Positions 1 through 7,171 are shown, counted from the stretch's first letter. The stretch: 8,932 bases of DNA from Schleiferiaceae bacterium (GCA_030831045.1 JAURMB010000097.1:1-8932), one strand, 5' to 3'. The notes: generated from the letters alone by a model not told the origin. Numbers and translations: made by a program.

Positions 1-827
1 ATGCTGCGCACGCCGGTGGCGGGGTCTTCAGCGGTCCACAAAATGTCGTAGGTGATCGAGTTGATGGGGTTAAATACCTCGCCGCCGTTGGCCGCCTTGG
101 GCAGTCCGATGAAGGCCCCTAGGCCCTCCATTTTCAGCTGGTCGCGGGTGGAGGTGCCGCTGGGCGGAATCAACGTGAACGCGTGCGTTCCGCTGCCCCA
201 GGCCACTTTGGCACCCGTCAAAATGCTCTCGGGATGGCAGCCGTCGGCGGCTACGCCCATGTAGGTTTCGGCCCAAATATCGCCTTTGGTGTCGTACACC
301 ACGCTTCCGTCGGCCTTAAACACCCATTCGTCGTTGTACATGCAGGGGCGGTCGCTGGCGGCCGTGGCGCCGATGGCCCACCACGTTTGGCTGCCGTCGG
401 GCGGACCCACCCACAACGAACCCGCGATGGGCGCCAGCTTCCACGTGCGCTCGGTGCATCCGGTCAAAAACTCAACGAGGCCGGTGCAGGGGGGCGCGGC
501 GTCGCGGTAAATCACGACCTGAGCCGAATCCACGGCCATTCCGCCTTGGTTAAAAACAAAATGCTTGACCGTGTAGGTGCCGGCTCGCGAAAGCGTTACG
601 GTCGCCTCCTGACCCTCAGCCATGGAACCGTTGGACACTTCCCAGCGGTACATAAACGGATTCCCCGTGGCCGAGCTGACGAGCTGGACCGTGTTGGAAT
701 CGATCATGTTCACGGTAAACGAGGCCGTGGGCAAATCGCCGAGCGGAGTTTTGCTGCCCTCATAGGGCTGGCAAGCGACGAGCAGCGCGAGCGCAGCGAG
801 CGTCAGGGAACGAACAAAAGCCTTCAT
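1..827 (-). CDS. PKD-domain surface lipoprotein of a SusC/SusD locus (partial, 3' end outside window)
   Basis: The frame stays open from an ATG at 825-827 to the left window edge, giving 275 visible residues with no stop. The start overlaps the SusD stop as TGATG. Residues 1-19 form a lipoprotein signal peptide with lipobox LVAC and acceptor Cys19, so the protein is probably anchored in the outer membrane. Residues about 33-107 look like a PKD/Ig-like beta-sandwich (PTASFTV start, YRWEVSNGS centre, AGTYTVKHFV end). Residues about 120-275 form a second, Trp- and Gly-rich module with ERTWKLAPIAG, WWA, MYNDEWVFKADGSVVYD, GAFIGLPKAANGGEV and SITYDI. From memory, this second module resembles one in PKD lipoproteins and GH16 proteins of marine flavobacterial glycan loci. 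Its place directly after susC-susD suggests a surface glycan-binding protein in the SusE/SGBP position. A catalytic domain beyond the edge cannot be excluded. Confidence 0.72.
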   Translation of the reverse strand, partial: MKAFVRSLTLAALALLVACQPYEGSKTPLGDLPTASFTVNMIDSNTVQLVSSATGNPFMYRWEVSNGSMAEGQEATVTLSRAGTYTVKHFVFNQGGMAVDSAQVVIYRDAAPPCTGLVEFLTGCTERTWKLAPIAGSLWVGPPDGSQTWWAIGATAASDRPCMYNDEWVFKADGSVVYDTKGDIWAETYMGVAADGCHPESILTGAKVAWGSGTHAFTLIPPSGTSTRDQLKMEGLGAFIGLPKAANGGEVFNPINSITYDILWTAEDPATGVRS

Positions 828-2317
828 CAGTAGTTCGGGTTTTGGGTTAGGGCGCCTTGCGCGGCGTCGATTTCGGTTTGCGGAATCGGAAGCCACTGGT
901 GCTTCGGGTGCTGGTAGCCTTTGGCGCTTAGTACCTCAGCGGCTTTGCCGGTGCGGACCAAATCAAAAAAGCGGTGTCCTTCGGTGGCCAGTTCAAAGCG
1001 GCGTTCGCGGGCTATGGCTTCGAGCAGGGCCGCACCGCTAACTTGAAGCGGTTGGAGTCCAGCGCGCACACGCACCTGGTTGAGGTACCCACGGGCGGTG
1101 GCTTCGCTGCCCCCGCTGCGGGCCAGACCTTCGGCGGCCATCAGCAGCACGTCGGCGTAGCGAATCGCTCGCACGTTGGTGCCCCAGTTCAGCGCCGGTT
1201 CTCCGTCGGGCGACAGCGCGTCTTTGCGCGGAGCGTACTTGTACATAAAGTACCCCGTGTTCTGGTAGCCGGGGCTGTAGCTGGCGCCGGCCAAGGAATC
1301 TCCGTTAATGATGGTGTAAGGGCGGCGCGGATCTCCGGCCATGGCGTCGTACAGCTCTTGGCTCACGGGTGCGAAGCCCCAGCCTGGCGAATAAACGGGG
1401 CCGTCGAAGTCGCGCATTCCGCACATTTGTACGCCCACGTTGCCTTCGCCGTACCCGCTGCCAAACACTTCCCAGCCCACGGTGGAGTTCTCGCTGTAGG
1501 CGATTTCAAACACGCTCTCGGGACCGTGCTCGTTGGCGCGGGTGAAGATGTCGGCAAAATTGGGGGTCAGCGCGTAGACGTTGGATTGGATTACCTCTTC
1601 GCTAAGCTGGGCTACCTGGTCCATCTTGACGTTCATGTAGAGGTATCCGCGGGCCAAAAGGGCCTTGGCGGCGCCTTGCGTAACCCGGCCCTTTTCTGAA
1701 CCGCCTACCGACAGCGGAAGATCGGGAATCGCCGCGAGCAGGTCGGCTTCTACTTGGGCAAAGACCGCTTCGGGCGTCGCCATACTCACCTCGTAGTACT
1801 CTTGAGGGCTCAAGGTTTTGGTGATGAGGGGCACGGAGCCAAACAAGCGGAGCAAATCCAGGTAAAAGTGAGCGCGCAGAAACTTGGCTTCGGCGCTGGT
1901 GCGGCGCACAAATTCGTCGCTCGCCCCCGGAACGTTTTCAATTTTCTCCAAAAAGAGGTTGGCTCGGTACACGCCGCGGTAGTTTTTGCGCCAGAGTCCG
2001 GCTTGCGGCCCCAAATTGGGCGTCAAACTAAAGTTATCGTAGGCTACAAACGCAGGCTGGTCGCTCGCGTCGCTGCCCCCCGCGTGGGCGTCGTCCGACG
2101 CCACGGTCTGCAGGAGGTACATTACCGAGAAGCCCGTTTGGTCGTTCCATTGCAAAACGTCGTACACGCTTACAAGCGCTTCATACGCTTGACCGGGATT
2201 TTGGTAGTAGTTGATTTCGAGTTCGCGCCCAATGGGGTCCACGTTCAAGAAGTCTTTGCCGCAGCTGGCGAGGGCCAGGCTTCCCGCGGCGATCAGGGAG
2301 AGGTGAAGCGTCTTCAT
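827..2317 (-). CDS. susD: RagB/SusD family outer-membrane nutrient-uptake lipoprotein
   Basis: This 496-residue protein has the usual SusD length. SusD proteins are surface lipoproteins that bind glycans and act as a lid on the SusC transporter. A signal peptide ends in lipobox LASC with Cys19, followed by the typical GKDFLNVDP start. The N-terminal SusD-like region (about 22-200) carries the TPR-type helix AEAKFLRAHFYLDLLRLFG (about 143-160). The C-terminal RagB/SusD region shows IRYADVLLMAAEGLARSGG, a YLNQVRVRAGL helix, ERRFELATEGHRFFDLVRTG, and the family-typical tail LPIPQTEID...LTQNPNY. The start codon overlaps the SusC stop (TAATG) and the stop overlaps the next start (TGATG), so translation is probably coupled along the operon. 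The symbol denotes the family only; substrate specificity cannot be read from it. Confidence 0.93.
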   Translation of the reverse strand: MKTLHLSLIAAGSLALASCGKDFLNVDPIGRELEINYYQNPGQAYEALVSVYDVLQWNDQTGFSVMYLLQTVASDDAHAGGSDASDQPAFVAYDNFSLTPNLGPQAGLWRKNYRGVYRANLFLEKIENVPGASDEFVRRTSAEAKFLRAHFYLDLLRLFGSVPLITKTLSPQEYYEVSMATPEAVFAQVEADLLAAIPDLPLSVGGSEKGRVTQGAAKALLARGYLYMNVKMDQVAQLSEEVIQSNVYALTPNFADIFTRANEHGPESVFEIAYSENSTVGWEVFGSGYGEGNVGVQMCGMRDFDGPVYSPGWGFAPVSQELYDAMAGDPRRPYTIINGDSLAGASYSPGYQNTGYFMYKYAPRKDALSPDGEPALNWGTNVRAIRYADVLLMAAEGLARSGGSEATARGYLNQVRVRAGLQPLQVSGAALLEAIARERRFELATEGHRFFDLVRTGKAAEVLSAKGYQHPKHQWLPIPQTEIDAAQGALTQNPNY

Positions 2318-5300
2318 TAGTTCAAAGAGGTGGTAAATCCGATACTGTGCATGCGGGCTTGCGGGTAAATTCCGCGGTCTACGCCAAAACCGTTGCCGAT
2401 CTCGGGATCAAACCCGCGGTACTTGGTCAGCGTCAGCAAGTTGTTGCCTGAGTAGTACAGGCGGGTGCGCTTGAGGCCGAGCTTGGCCGCCAATCCTTCG
2501 GGAAGCGTGTAGCCGAGCTGCGCGGTTTTGATGCGCACAAAGCTGCCGTCTTCCACATAAAAATTCGAACTGCGGGCGAAGTTCATGTTCTTGTCGAGGG
2601 CGGTCAGGCGCGCGTAGTCGTTGGTGCTGCCTTCTCCGGTCCAGCGGTCAAGGGCGGACCCGTTCAGATTGGCCGTAGGCAGGTCGTAGCGGCGGGTGGC
2701 GTTGTAGATCTGGTTTCCGGCAACACCCTGCACAAACAACACGGCGTCGAAACCGCCCCAGCGCGCGTTCAGCGTGGCGCCGAACGTAACGTCGGGCGTT
2801 GGGTTGCCCAGGTAGGTGCGGTCCTCGGCGTTCAGCTCGCCGTCGTTGTTCACGTCGACAAAGCGGAAGTCACCAGCCACCGCGTCGGGCTGCAGCAGGT
2901 CGCCTTCAGAATTGGCGTGCGCCGCCACATCGGCCGAGTTTTGGAACACCCCGTCGGTCAGGTAGCCAAAAAAGTAGCCGATTGGCAGTCCCTCTTGGAT
3001 GCGCGTGATTTCGAGCCCTTGCGGACCCCAGCGCTGCCCGGGCAGGTAGCCGCCGTCGTTGCCGAGGTAGACCACTTCGTTGCGCAAAAAGCTCACGTTG
3101 CCGGCCACGCGCAGGCTGCGGGTGGGGCTGAAGCTGCGCTCGTAACCCGCCTCGAGGTCCATACCCATATTGAGCATGCGTCCGACGTTGGCCGTCGGGG
3201 CGTCGTTGCCAATGTAGTCAGGCAGCACCGGACGCGTCTTCATGTCGTAGGTCGCGCGGTGGTACAGATCAACGTTGGTGTAGAGGTACTTACCCCAGCG
3301 CACGTCGGCCCCGAAGTTGGCTTGGCCTACCCGCTCCCAACGCAGATCGGGGTTGGCTATTTGGCTGGGCGAGGTGCCGTTTTGCATAAACTCGTTGTAG
3401 CCAAAGCTGTAGTTACGTCCGCCCGAAATCGTGGCCGCATACTCGAGCGAGCCGGCGGCGTCGTTGCCGCTCATACCGTACCCGGCGCGGATTTTAAAGT
3501 TGGTAATTAGGTCCGAATTCCACCAGGCCTCCTTGTGAAGGTTCCATCCCGTGGAGATCGAAGGGAAGTAGCCCCAGCGGAAGTTGGGCCCGAACCGGCT
3601 CGACGCGTCGGCGCGCAGAATCACGGTGGCCAAAAAGCGGTCGTCGTAGTCGTAGTTCATGCGGCCGAAGTAGGACTCGATCGCGTAGCGCTCCCAACGT
3701 CCGCCGTACACGCGTTCCGACTCGGCGTTGCGGGCGTAGCTGATCGTGGCAAAGCCAAACTCGTCGGTGGGCACGTCGCGCTTGCTTCCGCCCATAAAGC
3801 TGCCGTTCACGGCCTGCGCCGAGTGGCCGGCGACCGCGTCAATGTGGTGCGCGCCAAAATCTTTAGTGTACGAAACCGTGTTGTCCCACATCCACGAAAA
3901 CGCGCGGTTGAAGCTCTGGGTCACCAAATTGGTGTCCAGGAAGTTGGTGGCGTTGAGGTAGTACGACGGAATAAATCCGTTGCCGCCATAAAACGCCAGG
4001 TCGATTCCCAAGCTGGTGCGGGCGGTCAGCCCCTCGGCCAGCTTGGCCTCGGCATAGGACTGGTGCACGATTTTGTCGGACCAGCCCACGTTGGTGTTGG
4101 TCAGGAGCGCCGCGACCGGGTTCACCACTTCGCTCGTTACGCGGGGCGAAATGGCATAAATTCCGCCTTGGTCGCGGACCAAATTGCCGCGCAGCGATCC
4201 GCCCACCGTATAGGGCGCTTGGCTGAGCCGCAGGGGATTGGTTTCGTACACCGGCGTAATCGGATCCATGTTCAGCGCGCGGCCCAAAGGCGAACCGAAC
4301 TCGGTGTTTTCGGCCACCGACTGGCTCGTGTTGTGGGTGAAGGCCGTGCTCATGCCCACCTTAATCGCGCGGTGCACCTGGTTGGTGGTATTGAGGCGGG
4401 CTGAAATGCGTTCGAAGTTCGAACGCCCCGGAGCCACAATGCCCTCTTGGCGGTAGCGGCCCACGGACGCGAAGTAGCTCGCGTCCTTGCTGCTTTGCGC
4501 CATGCTCACGTCGAGCGATTGCACGGGGGCGTTGCGGTTAAACACGGCATCTTGCCAGTCGGTGCCCTCGCCGAACGCGCGGGGATCGGCGTAGGGGATC
4601 GCTTGTCCGGCGGCTCCCGCCATTTCGTTTTGCAGCGTGGCGTACTCGGTCGCGTTCAAGCTCGAAACCTTGCGCCAGGGGTTTTGCACGCCCTGGTAGG
4701 CTGAAACGCTTACATTCATTTGGCCACCGGCTCCCTTACCGCTTTTGGTCGTTACAATGATGACCCCGTTGGCACCTCGGGCACCGTAGATCGCTGCAGA
4801 AGCGGCGTCCTTAAGTACTTCAATCGTTTCGATGTCGTTGGGGTTCAGGTAGTCGATTCCTCCACCAATCACCACGCCGTCGACGACGTAGAGCGGGTCC
4901 GACCCGTTAATTGAGGCCGTTCCGCGAATCCGCACAACGCTGCCCGCCCCGGGCTGACCCGAGTTTTGCGTGATTTGCACCCCGGCGGTGCGGCCCTGCA
5001 GCGCCTGCTCCACGCGGAACAAGCTCATGCTTTCCAGGTCCTTTGCTTTCACTTGGGCAATCGCCCCGGTCACGTTGCTCTTCTTTTGCGTACCAAAACC
5101 GACGACGACGATTTCGTCGAGTTCCGTGGTTTCGGCGCGGAGTTGGACCCGCATTCCGTTGCGCGCCGCAACGACGACTTCGGTGTAGCCGAGCGCGCGG
5201 ACGCGAAGCGAGGCGCCGTCAGCGACCTTCACAGTAAACTTGCCTTGGGCGTCGGTGGTACCGAGCACACCGCTTGAGGTACTCAGCATGAGCACGGCGT

Positions 5301-5430
5301 TGGGTACGGGGCTTCCGCCGTCTTGCTCGACCACGCTGCCTTGAATGGTGGAGGTTTGGGTCTGGCCCCAGGCCGTCGGGCTCAACGCAAGAACGGCGGC
5401 TGCGGCTAGGGCAATGTATCGCTTCATCAT
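2317..5430 (-). CDS. susC: SusC/RagA family TonB-linked outer-membrane transporter
   Basis: This 1037-residue protein is a full-length SusC-type TonB-dependent transporter that imports oligosaccharides with SusD. Residues 1 to about 22 are a Sec signal peptide ending near TAWGQ. Residues about 27-100 are a carboxypeptidase-regulatory-like beta-sandwich (IQGSVVEQDGGSPVPNAV). ELDEIVVVG at 103-111 is the TonB-box region. The plug (about 115-236) holds RVEQALQGRTAGVQI and the SusC signature DIETIEVLKDAASAAIYGA followed by RGANGVIIVTTKSG. The rest is the beta-barrel, with an EF-hand-like DVNNDGELNAED loop at 859-870 that could bind calcium. There is no N-terminal STN domain, so sigma/anti-sigma signalling through this protein is unlikely. 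I chose ATG at 5430; the adjacent ATG at 5427 is equally possible. A longer TTG start at 5454 would spoil the signal peptide. No Shine-Dalgarno sequence is seen. Confidence 0.94.
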   Translation of the reverse strand: MMKRYIALAAAAVLALSPTAWGQTQTSTIQGSVVEQDGGSPVPNAVLMLSTSSGVLGTTDAQGKFTVKVADGASLRVRALGYTEVVVAARNGMRVQLRAETTELDEIVVVGFGTQKKSNVTGAIAQVKAKDLESMSLFRVEQALQGRTAGVQITQNSGQPGAGSVVRIRGTASINGSDPLYVVDGVVIGGGIDYLNPNDIETIEVLKDAASAAIYGARGANGVIIVTTKSGKGAGGQMNVSVSAYQGVQNPWRKVSSLNATEYATLQNEMAGAAGQAIPYADPRAFGEGTDWQDAVFNRNAPVQSLDVSMAQSSKDASYFASVGRYRQEGIVAPGRSNFERISARLNTTNQVHRAIKVGMSTAFTHNTSQSVAENTEFGSPLGRALNMDPITPVYETNPLRLSQAPYTVGGSLRGNLVRDQGGIYAISPRVTSEVVNPVAALLTNTNVGWSDKIVHQSYAEAKLAEGLTARTSLGIDLAFYGGNGFIPSYYLNATNFLDTNLVTQSFNRAFSWMWDNTVSYTKDFGAHHIDAVAGHSAQAVNGSFMGGSKRDVPTDEFGFATISYARNAESERVYGGRWERYAIESYFGRMNYDYDDRFLATVILRADASSRFGPNFRWGYFPSISTGWNLHKEAWWNSDLITNFKIRAGYGMSGNDAAGSLEYAATISGGRNYSFGYNEFMQNGTSPSQIANPDLRWERVGQANFGADVRWGKYLYTNVDLYHRATYDMKTRPVLPDYIGNDAPTANVGRMLNMGMDLEAGYERSFSPTRSLRVAGNVSFLRNEVVYLGNDGGYLPGQRWGPQGLEITRIQEGLPIGYFFGYLTDGVFQNSADVAAHANSEGDLLQPDAVAGDFRFVDVNNDGELNAEDRTYLGNPTPDVTFGATLNARWGGFDAVLFVQGVAGNQIYNATRRYDLPTANLNGSALDRWTGEGSTNDYARLTALDKNMNFARSSNFYVEDGSFVRIKTAQLGYTLPEGLAAKLGLKRTRLYYSGNNLLTLTKYRGFDPEIGNGFGVDRGIYPQARMHSIGFTTSLN

Positions 5431-5445
5431 AGGGAGAAATATCTT

Positions 5446-5462
5446 ATGGTACAATCTACCAT
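5446..5462. promoter_or_regulatory. Dyad ATGGTA-N5-TACCAT, candidate operator near susC start
   Basis: Perfect 6-base inverted repeat with spacer CAATC, centred at 5454, with its near edge 15 bases upstream of the susC ATG. It is the best of three dyads in this region that share the core GTA-N5-TAC. Its central 11 bases, GTACAATCTAC (5449-5459), recur with one change at 5561-5571. This suggests a repressor or activator site, but it could also be a 5' leader hairpin. Confidence 0.4.
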
Positions 5463-5476
5463 TAACCTTCGCAATA

Positions 5477-5491
5477 TAGTACGCATTACTA
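5477..5491. promoter_or_regulatory. Dyad TAGTA-N5-TACTA, candidate operator
   Basis: Perfect 5-base inverted repeat with spacer CGCAT, centred at 5484, which is 30 bp (about three helical turns) from the dyad centred at 5454. It shares the GTA-N5-TAC core but not the spacer sequence of the other two, so it may be a weaker half of a paired site or a chance match. Confidence 0.3.
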
Positions 5492-5558
5492 ATTGTGGTT
5501 CATGCACCTTAAATGTATTAAGTAATTGTAAAATAATTAGTTAAGTTAAATATTTTGT

Positions 5559-5573
5559 GTGTAAAATCTACAC
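5559..5573. promoter_or_regulatory. Dyad GTGTA-N5-TACAC, candidate operator
   Basis: Perfect 5-base inverted repeat with spacer AAATC, centred at 5566. Positions 5561-5571 (GTAAAATCTAC) match 10 of 11 bases of 5449-5459, a direct repeat 112 bp away in the same orientation. It lies at the purD-side end of the AT-rich block, so a protein bound here and at 5454 would bracket the probable susC promoter. Confidence 0.38.
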
Positions 5574-5689
5574 TTACTAGAGGTTTAGCGTGCGGATTTT
5601 CGGTTTGGTCGTCGCGTTTCTCGTGCGTTTCGCGGGCTGCGGTGCGCATTCCCTTGGGGATTGCCCCACAAGCACCGACCTTTGCCCGT

Positions 5690-6979
5690 ATGAACGTACT
5701 CATCTTCGGTTCGGGCGGCAGGGAGTCCGCTTTTGCGTGGAGCATCGCCCAAAGTTCCCTGCTTTCGAACCTGTTTATCGCGCCGGGTAATCCCGGGTTA
5801 TCGGCACTCGGAACCTGCGTCAACCTCGACTGGCGCGACCGCGACGCCGTGGTTCACTTTTGCGTTCGTGAAGACATTCACATAGTGGTTGTGGGCCCCG
5901 AAGAGCCGCTGGTGCACGGGCTCGGGGATTTTTTTGCCGAGCACCCCAACCTGCAGCACATTCATTTCATCGGGCCCAAGGCCGAGGCGGCCCAGCTTGA
6001 AGGCTCCAAGGACTTCGCCAAGGCGTTCATGATGCGCCACCAAATTCCGACGGCGGGCTACCGCAGCTTTGGCAAAGACGAGCTAGAGTCCGCCAAAATG
6101 TATGTGCTGAGTTACGACGGACCCTACGTGCTTAAGGCTGATGGGCTCGCCGCAGGAAAGGGCGTCGTAATTCTCGACGACGTCGTGGAGGCGCTCAAAG
6201 AGCTCGACGCGATGCTGGGGGCAGCCAAATTTGGCGCCGCCTCGAGCACCGTGGTCGTCGAAGAGTTTATGACGGGCCCCGAGTTTTCGGTGTTTGTGCT
6301 GACCGACGGCGAGCGCTACGTGCTGCTTCCGCAGGCTACCGACTACAAGCGCGTCGGCGAAGGACAAACGGGCCCCAATACGGGCGGCATGGGGGCCATC
6401 AGCCCGGTACCTTTTGTGACGCCCGAGGTGCTCGGCCGCGTTCATACGGAAATCATCCAGCCGACCCTTGACGGGTTGCGCGACGAGGAGATTCCCTACT
6501 GCGGATTCATTTTCTTCGGCCTCATGCTCACCGCCGACGGACCCAAAGTGATTGAATACAATGTGCGCATGGGCGATCCCGAGACCGAGGCCGTGTTGCC
6601 GCGCATCGACGAAGACCTGCTGGCCCTCATGATTGACGCGGCCCGCGGCGAGGTAAACACCCGCCCTGTAGCGACCAAGCCCGAAACGGCGATCACCGTA
6701 GTGCTCACGTCGCCCGGCTACCCGGGCGACTACCCCAAGGGATTGCCGATCACGGGGACCGATCTGCCCGCGGAGGGCAGCCTGCTTTTTCACTCGGGAA
6801 CTGCGGAGCGCGACGGGCAATTGGTAACTCAGGGGGGGCGTGTACTCGCCGTCACAGGCCTAGGCGCCGACGTGCACGAAGCAAAAACGCGGGCGTACGC
6901 CCGCGTTGATCAGATAGAATTTGAGGGGAAGCAGGTGCGCCGCGACATCGGAACGATCTACGGCTGGCCGCTCAAGTAG
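5690..6979 (+). CDS. purD: Phosphoribosylamine-glycine ligase (GAR synthetase)
   Basis: The 429-residue protein has normal PurD length. It joins glycine to 5-phosphoribosylamine using ATP, the second step of de novo purine synthesis, in the cytoplasm. The start MNVLIFGSGGRES matches the family N-terminus, where I expect GSGGREH; the His is Ser13 here. GPEEPLVHG lies at 69-77. The ATP-grasp region carries VLKADGLAAGKGVV (147-160), DYKRVGEGQTGPNTGGMGA (218-236) and VIEYNVRMGDPETE (287-300), with E289 and N291 as probable metal ligands. The C-terminal domain shows SPGYPGDYPKG (341-351) and GGRVLAVTGLG (382-392). An in-frame TTG at 5555 would add 45 residues unlike any PurD, so it is rejected. 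The gene is divergent from the SusC locus and convergent with the next gene, with a 2-base gap. No other pur gene is nearby. Confidence 0.96.
   Translation: MNVLIFGSGGRESAFAWSIAQSSLLSNLFIAPGNPGLSALGTCVNLDWRDRDAVVHFCVREDIHIVVVGPEEPLVHGLGDFFAEHPNLQHIHFIGPKAEAAQLEGSKDFAKAFMMRHQIPTAGYRSFGKDELESAKMYVLSYDGPYVLKADGLAAGKGVVILDDVVEALKELDAMLGAAKFGAASSTVVVEEFMTGPEFSVFVLTDGERYVLLPQATDYKRVGEGQTGPNTGGMGAISPVPFVTPEVLGRVHTEIIQPTLDGLRDEEIPYCGFIFFGLMLTADGPKVIEYNVRMGDPETEAVLPRIDEDLLALMIDAARGEVNTRPVATKPETAITVVLTSPGYPGDYPKGLPITGTDLPAEGSLLFHSGTAERDGQLVTQGGRVLAVTGLGADVHEAKTRAYARVDQIEFEGKQVRRDIGTIYGWPLK
6883..6907 (-). terminator. Rho-independent terminator for the DUF6341-like gene, inside purD
   Basis: Positions 6886-6907 are a perfect 22-bp palindrome: arms AACGCGGGC and GCCCGCGTT around GTAC. 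It is preceded on the plus strand by A residues, five in all at 6883-6887. Read on the minus strand this is a very GC-rich hairpin followed by TTTTT, 74 bases past the stop of the small membrane-protein gene at 6982. On the plus strand no T-run follows, so it should not stop purD. The same bases encode purD residues KTRAYARV. Confidence 0.7.
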
Positions 6980-6981
6980 GC

Positions 6982-7149
6982 TTAACCTTGCTGCTTCTCG
7001 TGCTTGCTCATTTCGCGGAGCCAGTACACGATTCCGCCCGCGATGATGGACCAAAACACGACGTTGGCCAGCGGACCTACGTAGGGCATCGCCTTAAAGG
7101 TCCACGTAAACAAATCACCTAATCCTTCAAAAATGGAGCGCAGCGGCAT
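6982..7149 (-). CDS. Small single-pass membrane protein, DUF6341-like
   Basis: A 55-residue protein starting MPLRSIFEGLGDLF. One membrane segment spans about 27-44 (LANVVFWSIIAGGIVYWL), followed by a short charged tail, REMSKHEKQQG. The N-terminal amphipathic part (FEGLGDLFTWTFKAMPY), the VFW turn and the YWL ending match what I remember of DUF6341, a small flavobacterial family of unknown function encoded beside purD and DUF6427. I chose ATG at 7149. An upstream in-frame start at 7224 would add 25 non-family residues and run into the neighbouring gene. The stop is 2 bases from the convergent purD stop. A TAnnTTTG box (7172-7179) lies upstream, and a terminator lies downstream within purD. 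The function is unknown. Confidence 0.75.
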   Translation of the reverse strand: MPLRSIFEGLGDLFTWTFKAMPYVGPLANVVFWSIIAGGIVYWLREMSKHEKQQG

Positions 7150-7156
7150 AGCAATG

Positions 7157-7164
7157 TACTTTTG
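7157..7164 (+). promoter_or_regulatory. Bacteroidota -7 promoter box (TACTTTTG) for the DUF6427-like gene
   Basis: Exact match to the Bacteroidota -7 consensus TAnnTTTG. Transcription would begin around 7171, leaving a leader of about 24 bases before the ATG at 7195. No good -33 TTTG is visible at the usual spacing. Confidence 0.5.
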
Positions 7165-7171
7165 AGATGCC

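Larger units (their letters stand above)
5431..5689. promoter_or_regulatory. Divergent susC-purD intergenic region with sharp AT/GC split
   Basis: The 259 bp between the two divergent starts must hold both promoters. Positions 5461-5520 contain 19 G/C in 60 and 5521-5580 only 12 in 60, against 35 in 60 at 5581-5640. The AT-rich part lies on the susC side. I find no exact TAnnTTTG box for either gene here. The nearest partial matches are TACATTTA and TAGATTTT on the minus strand and GACCTTTG at 5677-5684 on the plus strand, the last only 5 bases before the purD ATG. A small hairpin (GGGG/CCCC stem, 5656-5667) sits in the GC-rich part. No convincing small gene is present. Confidence 0.6.

Noticed and set aside
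974..1699. 241-codon plus-strand ORF antisense to susD
   Set aside because: It is opposite a complete SusD protein and shows the biased composition of a shadow frame.
3535..4404. 289-codon plus-strand ORF antisense to susC
   Set aside because: It is a long open frame caused by GC-rich codon use opposite a clearly conserved SusC barrel; its composition is rich in His, Arg, Val and Gly with no domain.
5431..5454. Upstream TTG start for SusC
   Set aside because: It would put eight residues before a normal signal peptide beginning MMKRYIALAAA.
5555..5689. In-frame N-terminal extension of purD from a TTG codon
   Set aside because: PurD proteins begin at MNVLIFGSGG; the 45 extra residues show no PurD-like content and read through AT-rich promoter sequence.
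5590..5790. GTG-start ORF whose first 20 residues look like a lipoprotein signal (hydrophobic run then AGC)
   Set aside because: It overlaps purD out of frame for half its length and the rest has no protein-like features; probably chance.
5518..5823. Minus-strand ORF of 101 codons across the purD start
   Set aside because: It is antisense to conserved PurD codons and then runs through the AT-rich intergenic region, with no recognisable domain.
6083..6820. 245-codon minus-strand ORF inside purD
   Set aside because: It is the antisense shadow of conserved ATP-grasp codons.
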